Origin: an uncultured Planctomycetales bacterium
Lineage (GTDB): Bacteria; Planctomycetota; Planctomycetia; Isosphaerales; Isosphaeraceae
DNA: 6,373 bases
Assembly: GCA_937997355.1 (NCBI GenBank)
Contig: CALKTZ010000621.1
Location: 1-6,373, forward strand
Direction: 5' to 3'
Part shown: positions 1 through 4,024 of the stretch, piece by piece
Position numbering within the stretch: position 1 is the stretch's first letter
How the letters are laid out: every line of letters starts with the position of its first letter
Notes under the pieces: model-generated
Told to the model about the DNA's origin: nothing
The model's database searches: none
The model's input: only the letters and a program-made list of their open reading frames with translations
Translations under genes and position numbers: made by a program

Positions 1-259
1 GATATTTCTTCATCCAGCCACTCGGCAGGATATGCGTCCGCTCCCAGACCCGTTCGTCTTTCTTACGGAGCGTGCAGTCACGCGACCAGGGGCGCAGCCC
101 CTTGCGCCAACCGACGCGAACATCCATGCAAGAAAGAAGCAGGACCGCCGTGGTATCGGATTTGGCCTCCCGGAAGAGGTTATCGGTGTTGAACCAGCCG
201 ACATCGGCCACTGCGAGGCCCAACTCCAGCGGAGGCAGGCCGGGTTGTCGATCGCCCAT
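1..259 (-). CDS. Unrecognised protein, N-terminal 86 residues only (runs off left edge)
   Basis: The frame opens with ATG at 259-257 on the minus strand and stays open to the window edge, giving 86 codons with strongly G/C-biased third positions, as expected for a real gene here. The start lies one base after the TAA stop (263-261) of the DUF1573 gene, so the two are almost certainly co-transcribed and probably translationally coupled. I see no Shine-Dalgarno sequence before the ATG. The protein begins MGDRQPGLPP, has no signal peptide or clear membrane segment in the visible part, and is rich in Trp (W22, W51, W58, W72, W82). Its second half is basic and contains LPSGWMKKY at about 78-86. 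I do not recognise the family and propose no function. Certainty is good that it is a gene, absent for what it does. Confidence 0.75.
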   Translation of the reverse strand, partial: MGDRQPGLPPLELGLAVADVGWFNTDNLFREAKSDTTAVLLLSCMDVRVGWRKGLRPWSRDCTLRKKDERVWERTHILPSGWMKKY

Positions 260-260
260 A

Positions 261-1271
261 TTAAGGAACAACGGTGGCAAAGGTTTTCAGTTGGGCAGGG
301 GGTTCATTGTCCAGGTTGGTGACAACGTCCATCGTCGCATGATAGGGGCCTGCCTGGGTAGGTGCCGTGAATTTGAGTGTCAGGTTATGGATGGGCTTGG
401 TCTGATCCCCGGGCGACGCAACCTCCAGTTCGGGTTTGCTGGGCGATACCTTCTTGATCGAAAACGGCTCCGATCCGCGTACCATCACGATTTTGGTGAC
501 GGATTTTCCGGGTTTCACCGGTCCGAAATTAATGATCGATGGTGCCATCGAGACGGCGCTTTGAATGTTCGCCACGACCGAGATCGGCAACGGGGCTTCC
601 TTCTGTTCGTTGTTGAACAGTTTCACTTCATCCTTGAATGAACCGTTGGGGATGTCAGGCTGAAGTTCAGCCGTGAGGAGGAAGTTGATCTGGCCATCCG
701 GAGTCCGGCTCTGCTCGGTACTGGTGACTTTCACCTGCGCGGTCCGGGTCTTCATCTGGGTAATTTCCCAGTCGGGCCGTCCTCCCGCGTAGGTCAAGAC
801 GAGCTTGGCGGTCGGGGTTTCCTTCCCTCTGCGGACGACCCCGAAGTCGAACAGGCCAGGATTCATGGTGATGTCGCCGCGGATGAAGCAGTCCAGATTC
901 AGGTCGATTTGGACAAAGCTCGGCTCCGAGAAGACCAGGGTGAGCCCCGATTTCTTGGGGCCGGTGAATCTTGTGGTGTCGATTGTGGCTTCAAGCGTGG
1001 TTTGGGTGCCTGGGGGGATCACCTTCGCCCCGGCCTTAACGTCCGTGCAGCCGCATTTCGTCCGCCATTCGAGGATTCGCACCTGACTGCTCGTGGTATT
1101 CGCCAGGACGAAGACATGGCGAATCTTCGAGCCGCGGACAACCGTGCCGAAGTCGTGACTTCGGGAAGCCGGAGGCAAAATCGTATCAACCCAGCCGACC
1201 TCGGCGGCGTTCGCGCTCGGCGATGAGATTGTGCCGAGCCAAAGGATGCCGACCACCATCAAGCGACTCAT
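261..1271 (-). CDS. Exported three-repeat DUF1573 family protein
   Basis: This 336-residue protein is probably exported: residues 1-22 form a signal peptide (hydrophobic MVVGILWLGTI, then SANA before AEV). The mature part shows three repeats of about 105 residues, each opening with a related motif: HDFGTVVRG (39-47), FDFGVVRRG (141-149) and INFGPVKPG (247-255). The first repeat also has the CGCT motif (C73, C75) typical of DUF1573, followed by IPPG and a strand-rich immunoglobulin-like pattern. DUF1573 domains are Ig-like/ASH-type folds of unknown molecular role, usually in envelope proteins of planctomycetes and Bacteroidetes. The start is ATG at 1271, seven bases after a perfect AAGGAGG; a GTG directly upstream at 1274 is possible, but only four bases from the SD. 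The next gene begins one base after its stop. Family call is firm; function is unknown. Confidence 0.9.
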   Translation of the reverse strand: MSRLMVVGILWLGTISSPSANAAEVGWVDTILPPASRSHDFGTVVRGSKIRHVFVLANTTSSQVRILEWRTKCGCTDVKAGAKVIPPGTQTTLEATIDTTRFTGPKKSGLTLVFSEPSFVQIDLNLDCFIRGDITMNPGLFDFGVVRRGKETPTAKLVLTYAGGRPDWEITQMKTRTAQVKVTSTEQSRTPDGQINFLLTAELQPDIPNGSFKDEVKLFNNEQKEAPLPISVVANIQSAVSMAPSIINFGPVKPGKSVTKIVMVRGSEPFSIKKVSPSKPELEVASPGDQTKPIHNLTLKFTAPTQAGPYHATMDVVTNLDNEPPAQLKTFATVVP

Positions 1272-1278
1272 CACGGTG

Positions 1279-1285
1279 CCTCCTT
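1279..1285 (-). promoter_or_regulatory. Strong Shine-Dalgarno (AAGGAGG) of the DUF1573 gene
   Basis: On the minus strand AAGGAGG is a full match to the anti-SD complement. Its spacing of seven bases to the ATG at 1271, against four to the GTG at 1274, favours the ATG start. Confidence 0.8.
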
Positions 1286-1291
1286 ACATTT

Positions 1292-1304
1292 CCCCGCAAC
1301 GGGG
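1292..1304 (-). promoter_or_regulatory. Small GC hairpin in the DUF1573 leader
   Basis: CCCCG-TTG-CGGGG on the minus strand forms a perfect 5-bp stem with a 3-base loop. It ends six bases before the AAGGAGG ribosome binding site, so it would sit in the 5' leader of the DUF1573 mRNA. It could influence ribosome access, but a short GC stem can also arise by chance. Confidence 0.3.
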
Positions 1305-1388
1305 CGAGAGGGAAGCCGACGTCTGCTAACGGGGCGCCCAACTCGCACCGTCCCTTGATGACCGATTCTCAATCCACCAACCTGTACG

Positions 1389-1402
1389 CCGATTTTCATC
1401 GG
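1389..1402 (-). repeat. 5-bp stem with a GAAA loop
   Basis: On the minus strand the sequence is CCGAT-GAAA-ATCGG, a perfect 5-bp stem closed by a GNRA-type tetraloop. If the DUF1573 transcript starts upstream of it, it would be a stable leader hairpin. I looked for the surrounding conserved bases of a cyclic-di-GMP riboswitch and did not find them. Confidence 0.25.
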
Positions 1403-1904
1403 AAGGACGGGCGGATTCAGAATCGTCAGGCAAGCATCAAGATAGCAAATCCGTCAACGGCCGCCTTGACCAATCCACGAGAAGGGTAATGGCGGCAAAG
1501 ATTGCGATCTCTTTACAAGACGTCGTCTCTTTCTGAAGATCGACGAAAAACCTCCTCGGGTCGATCAAAGTCGCACGGATCCTTCTTCGGCCGAACGTCT
1601 GATCGACAAAGATGTTGCATCCGGCAGTGAGTGTACGCACGGGAACTCCGAAATCCGTCGGCTCCTTCGCGTCGGCGCGTCTGGTTCTCCCGAATAATAG
1701 TCCAATCTTAGAAAAAATTCTTGAAGCGGTCTCGGGGGAGGCTGTGAAGTTGAGACCGGCTGTCGCCGATTGGCCGATCGGAGCCATTTCGGAAAAGAAG
1801 AACTTCCATCGTCGCGCGGAGAATCGAGGCGACGAGACGAAAGGAGCATAAGAAGCACTCCGGGCGGGCTTGTAACTGGCGAGACGCTCCGGATCGTGGT
1901 AGAT

Positions 1905-1923
1905 TGTCCTATATCGTAGGATA
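1905..1923. repeat. AT-rich inverted repeat, possible operator
   Basis: TGTCCTATATCGTAGGATA pairs over seven positions on each side (six Watson-Crick, one G-T) around the 5-base centre TATCG. It is more AT-rich than its surroundings and lies about 280-300 bases upstream of the first STAS gene. It could be a binding site for a dimeric regulator. No known consensus was recognised and no T-tract follows, so a terminator is unlikely. Confidence 0.25.
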
Positions 1924-2016
1924 TTGAAACGGTTATTCTGTAGTTCCGCCCTTTTCCGACATCCGGCGCCTGTGCGGACGTGTTCCCGCAAGCTCGAATG
2001 TTCCTATCATTCATTC

Positions 2017-2160
2017 ATGCGTTTCGTGGTTCGTGCGGATGAGTTCAAGTGGAATGGGCTCCAGGGCCGCGTCGAGATTCTATCCCAACACGAAGCCACA
2101 TTCTCTCCGTATGATGCAATATCGGCCGCCCACCCGTCGGGGCGGGCGACCAAGAATTGA
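2017..2160 (+). CDS. Doubtful small ORF (47 aa) upstream of the first STAS gene
   Basis: ATG at 2017 opens a 47-codon frame beginning MRFVVRADEF and ending at TGA 2158-2160. About two thirds of its codons end in G or C, similar to true genes nearby, and its stop overlaps an in-frame TTG (2157) that could serve as an upstream start of the STAS gene. Against it: no Shine-Dalgarno sequence, no recognised motif and a short length. It may be a leader peptide or simply chance. Confidence 0.2.
   Translation: MRFVVRADEFKWNGLQGRVEILSQHEATFSPYDAISAAHPSGRATKN
2126..2145. repeat. GC-rich stem before the first STAS gene
   Basis: CCGCCC (2126-2131) and GGGCGG (2140-2145) are perfect inverted repeats around an 8-base loop. 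The stem lies inside the doubtful small ORF and just upstream of the alternative TTG start at 2157. There is no T-tract, so a terminator is not supported. Confidence 0.2.
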
Positions 2161-2201
2161 GACGATCCCGCTCCGTTACGCTCTTGCAGAATGGGTCCTC
2201 G

Positions 2202-2705
2202 ATGCTCAAGCCCTCGGTACAAGTCCAAGCCCAGGACAACGTTCTCTTTGCGGAGTTCTGGGATTGCGTGCGTCTCGACCCGCTCCCCGTGCAGGATCTT
2301 CGGAAACATTATGAGACGCATCTTCGGAATGGCGGTCGCCCCGAATTGGTCGTGGATATGTGTGGCGTCGGCTTTGCGGGTTCGTCGGCCCTCGGGATCT
2401 TCGTCGGTCTCCATCGATTTGCGCGACAGAATGGAGGCCGGCTGATCTTCTGCCAGGTTGAGCCGACCGTTCGAGATGTGTTTCGGGCCAGTCAGTTGGA
2501 ATCTCTCTTCGAATTTGTCGAGGATCGAGCCGCCGCGCTCCGGTCGATCGCTCGTGGCGAGCGCATGGAAGAGGCGGACCGCAGGAAGCGGGGCATCCCC
2601 CTCTCGAACGATGTCGCGGACGCTGACGGAGCGGTCCCTTCGAATGAACACACGGGAATTGGCAGATTTCGGAGACGACGTGAAAGTCCCGGTCCAAAAA
2701 GCTAG
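2202..2705 (+). CDS. STAS-domain protein (anti-sigma factor antagonist-like)
   Basis: A 167-residue cytosolic protein if it starts at ATG 2202. A longer frame from TTG 2157 adds 15 Ser/Arg-rich residues that look non-coding, so I prefer the ATG, although neither start has a clear Shine-Dalgarno. The STAS fold spans about residues 5-113: the strand ELVVDMCGV (48-56), then the loop and helix GFAGSSALGIFVGL (57-70) where SpoIIAA-type proteins have DSSG, then GGRLIFCQV (78-86) and RDVFRASQLESLFEF (91-105). Ser61 and Ser62 occupy the usual phosphorylation position, but the flanking Asp and Gly are replaced (GSSA). STAS antagonists bind anti-sigma kinases or act in other partner-switching systems. 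The C-terminal tail (about 114-167) is polar, Arg-rich, ends GRFRRRRESPGPKS and matches nothing I know. No kinase partner is encoded here. Confidence 0.8.
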   Translation: MLKPSVQVQAQDNVLFAEFWDCVRLDPLPVQDLRKHYETHLRNGGRPELVVDMCGVGFAGSSALGIFVGLHRFARQNGGRLIFCQVEPTVRDVFRASQLESLFEFVEDRAAALRSIARGERMEEADRRKRGIPLSNDVADADGAVPSNEHTGIGRFRRRRESPGPKS

Positions 2706-2707
2706 GA

Positions 2708-2725
2708 GAGAGGACAATCCCTCTC
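2708..2725 (+). terminator. Weak stem right after the first STAS stop
   Basis: GAGAGG-ACAATC-CCTCTC forms a perfect 6-bp stem starting two bases after the TAG stop. No T-run follows, so it is a poor match to an intrinsic terminator and may instead protect the mRNA end. A TTTTT run occurs later, at 2823-2827, preceded only by a weak 5-bp stem (2793-2797 with 2813-2817). Confidence 0.25.
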
Positions 2726-2884
2726 GGGCCGACATCGAACGCCCTGGCCGATCGGAATCGAGCGAACGAGGCTATCGCGGATTATCCGTCGCTCTCGACT
2801 GTTGACGATCTCCGAGACTCGCTTTTTAATTCTCTCCGGGAAATTCTTGAAAGATTCGCACGGGCTTTGCTCATCGTGGAAAAC

Positions 2885-2904
2885 CTGGAACGTTCACGAT
2901 CCAG
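2885..2904. promoter_or_regulatory. Imperfect palindrome upstream of the second STAS gene
   Basis: CTGGAACGTTCACGATCCAG matches its own reverse complement at 16 of 20 positions and lies 52 bases before the ATG at 2957. It contains GGAAC, which resembles the -35 of ECF sigma promoters, but no convincing -10 follows at the normal distance. It may be an operator; low confidence. Confidence 0.2.
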
Positions 2905-2956
2905 CGTGTACGGTCCAAGGCATCACGCGACTGTTATGTTTGTAGGGACCCCTTAG

Positions 2957-3316
2957 ATGACCGCACTCGCCCGAGTCAGCATCCAGGACGCCAATGACGT
3001 CAAGATCGTTCGATTTCGAGAGACGCAACTCTTCGACGAGCGGGCTGTTCGCGAGGCCATCGAACAGATCACGTCCGCACTCCCGGAGGACGGGAGCCCA
3101 ATCCGCATGATCTTGGATTTCACCGACGTCAATTTGATTTCCAGCACGTTGCTGAGCAAGCTCATCCTGCTTCAGCGCCGCGTGGAAGGTGCCAAGGGTC
3201 AAATGAGACTCTGTGAACTTTCGCCAATCGTTCAGCAAGTTTTCCGTACGTCGAATCTGGATCGTCTCTTCAAAATAGACCGCGATCAACGGACGGCCCT
3301 TGATTCCTTGAATTGA
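2957..3316 (+). CDS. STAS-domain anti-sigma factor antagonist-like protein
   Basis: A compact 119-residue cytosolic protein that is almost only a STAS domain. Strands VSIQDANDVKIVRF (7-20) are followed by a helix (about 28-42), then IRMILDFTDVNL (49-60), the loop ISSTLLSKLILL (61-72), the strand GQMRLCELSP (81-90) and the helix VQQVFRTSNLDRLFKI (92-107). The pattern 'LDF..V...SS..L.KLI...R......LRLC...P...VF..T.L...F.I' is, from general knowledge, typical of short STAS proteins that are abundant in planctomycetes. Ser62 and Ser63 keep the phosphorylation-site position, while the DSSG Asp and Gly are changed to Ile and Thr. The likely role is partner switching with an anti-sigma or other regulatory kinase, but no partner is nearby. 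AGGGA eight bases upstream is a modest ribosome binding site. It resembles the preceding gene in fold, but the two sequences are divergent rather than a recent duplication. Confidence 0.88.
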   Translation: MTALARVSIQDANDVKIVRFRETQLFDERAVREAIEQITSALPEDGSPIRMILDFTDVNLISSTLLSKLILLQRRVEGAKGQMRLCELSPIVQQVFRTSNLDRLFKIDRDQRTALDSLN

Positions 3317-3352
3317 GCCGATGTGCCCGGCTCGCGTTGATTCCGGTCAACG
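3315..3352 (+). terminator. Two adjacent hairpins after the second STAS gene
   Basis: GAGCCG-ATGTGCC-CGGCTC (3315-3333) overlaps the TGA stop, and CGTTGA-TTCCGG-TCAACG (3335-3352) follows after one base. Both stems are perfect 6-bp pairings. The position at the gene end suggests a transcript end or mRNA-stabilising element, but no T-tract follows, so intrinsic termination is unproven. Confidence 0.35.
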
Positions 3353-3409
3353 ACCGTTCCGAAGTTGAAACATGTTCCTCAAGTCGTCCAACTCGGCCTA
3401 GGTTTCCCA

Positions 3410-3415
3410 TATAGT
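3410..3415 (+). promoter_or_regulatory. Possible -10 element (TATAGT) for the PilZ-like gene
   Basis: TATAGT is a good -10-like hexamer 83 bases before the PilZ ATG, in an AT-richer patch. No good -35 lies 16-18 bases upstream. Transcription from it would begin around 3421-3423, just before the large hairpin at 3428-3461, making that hairpin part of the leader. Confidence 0.25.
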
Positions 3416-3427
3416 GACGAACCCAAG

Positions 3428-3461
3428 CGATCGGCGAGTCATTTCCTGGACACGCCGATCG
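3428..3461. promoter_or_regulatory. Long interrupted inverted repeat upstream of the PilZ-like gene
   Basis: CGATCGGCG (3428-3436) and CGCCGATCG (3453-3461) are a perfect 9-bp inverted repeat. Inside an A/A mismatch a further GTC/GAC pair closes an 8-base loop (ATTTCCTG). The structure ends 26 bases before the ribosome binding site and is followed at once by the palindrome TTCGGCCGAA (3462-3471). It could be an operator for a dimeric regulator, a leader hairpin or a terminator for upstream transcripts; the absence of a T-tract argues against the last. Confidence 0.45.
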
Positions 3462-3486
3462 TTCGGCCGAAGATTGCCGGGCTGCT

Positions 3487-3493
3487 AGAGGAA
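3487..3493 (+). promoter_or_regulatory. Ribosome binding site of the PilZ-like gene
   Basis: AGAGGAA contains the GAGGA core six bases before ATG 3499. This supports that start, which keeps the RxxxR motif at the very N terminus. Confidence 0.65.
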
Positions 3494-3498
3494 ACCCG

Positions 3499-3906
3499 AT
3501 GAAGAATCGACGAAGAACCCCCAGGCTGCACGCGACCGAGTTCCGGGTCTGGTTGGGATTGTGGGTCTCCCCCGATCGTTTCGAGGCGCAGGCCGCGAGG
3601 ATCGAGAATATCAGCTTGGGGGGAGCGAGGATCGTGTCGCTTTCTCCGCTGAACCGATCTCAGAGCGTTTGGCTACGGATGGGAACCCCAGCCTGCATGG
3701 AGTGTGTCGGGGCCACGGTTCTCGAAGTCGAAAAACTCCCGGAAGGGGATTATGCGGTTCGACTTGAGTTCGATGCCCCATGTCCGCGCCACCTCATCCT
3801 AACCGCAACGGAAGGGTGCATCCCTCATCCTCATTTTCGGCGTCAACCTGATCGAGCGTCGACGCGTGAAATCGTCGCATCCCACGAGTTGACCCACAGG
3901 TCCTAA
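3499..3906 (+). CDS. PilZ-like cyclic-di-GMP-binding domain protein
   Basis: A 135-residue soluble protein. Two motifs of PilZ domains are visible in the right order and spacing: RxxxR at the N terminus (R5-RTP-R9, within MKNRRRTPRL) and (D/N)xSxxG at N37-I-S39-LG-G42. Between and after them are beta-strand patterns (FRVWLGLWV at 15-23, ARIVSLSPL at 43-51, QSVWLRM at 55-61, YAVRLEF at 85-91), consistent with the PilZ barrel over about 1-105. In known PilZ proteins these motifs bind cyclic di-GMP and the protein acts as an effector of motility, adhesion or exopolysaccharide synthesis. The last 30 residues are a polar tail with no recognised motif. No output domain is fused, so it probably works by binding a partner. 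It is a separate unit from its neighbours, with gaps of 182 and 118 bases. Confidence 0.75.
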   Translation: MKNRRRTPRLHATEFRVWLGLWVSPDRFEAQAARIENISLGGARIVSLSPLNRSQSVWLRMGTPACMECVGATVLEVEKLPEGDYAVRLEFDAPCPRHLILTATEGCIPHPHFRRQPDRASTREIVASHELTHRS

Positions 3907-3957
3907 TCCCAGATAATTCCTCACCTGTTCTTCATGACTCTGACGACTGTCTGATTC

Positions 3958-3985
3958 GTTCGGATTTGGCACTGGAAATCCGAAT
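3958..3985 (+). terminator. Strong stem-loop after the PilZ-like gene
   Basis: TTCGGATTT (3959-3967) and AAATCCGAA (3976-3984) pair perfectly over 9 bp around the loop GGCACTGG, with an extra G-T pair at the base. It lies about 50 bases after the PilZ stop and 40 before the next start. Only two T bases follow, so it could be a non-canonical terminator or part of the leader of the downstream gene. Confidence 0.4.
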
Positions 3986-4024
3986 TCGCGACCATTCCCT
4001 GGATCTCTAGAACGAGTCCGAGGG

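Larger units (their letters stand above)
1286..2201. other. Long non-coding region between the divergent DUF1573 and STAS genes
   Basis: About 900 bases without a convincing gene. Overlapping open frames exist on both strands (minus 1991-1437, minus 2014-1565, plus 1612-1851), but none has a ribosome binding site, recognisable motif or consistent codon bias. The stretch must hold the promoters for the leftward DUF1573 unit and probably the rightward STAS gene. I could not pick a convincing -35/-10 pair. It contains a hairpin at 1389-1402, a 10-base palindrome at 1586-1595, a dyad at 1905-1923, a GC stem at 2126-2145 and a weak small ORF at 2017-2160. Confidence 0.6.

Noticed and set aside
72..641. 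Plus-strand ORF of 189 codons opposite the DUF1573 gene
   Set aside because: It is a shadow of the DUF1573 reading frame, with low-complexity composition and no ribosome binding site.
1290..1410. Cyclic-di-GMP riboswitch in the DUF1573 leader, suggested by the GAAA-loop hairpin and the PilZ gene nearby
   Set aside because: The conserved bases around the two helices of that riboswitch class were not found.
1437..2014. Overlapping minus-strand ORFs of 184 and 149 codons in the intergenic region
   Set aside because: They overlap each other in different frames, lack ribosome binding sites and show no family motif or consistent codon bias.
2007..2735. Long minus-strand ORF of 242 codons opposite the first STAS gene
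   Set aside because: It is antisense to a frame with clear STAS motifs, has no recognisable motif of its own and is explained by GC-biased codons keeping the opposite strand open.
2841..2875. Promoter from TTGAAA at 2847, sharing AAATTCTTGAA with 1715-1725
   Set aside because: There is no -10-like hexamer at 16-18 bases, and an 11-base AT-rich repeat is weak evidence.
2894..3289. Minus-strand ORF of 131 codons opposite the second STAS gene
   Set aside because: The plus-strand frame carries the full STAS pattern; the antisense frame is a by-product.
3967..3984. Sigma-54 promoter suggested by TGGCAC
   Set aside because: No TTGC-type -12 element occurs at the required distance, and the bases belong to the 9-bp stem-loop.
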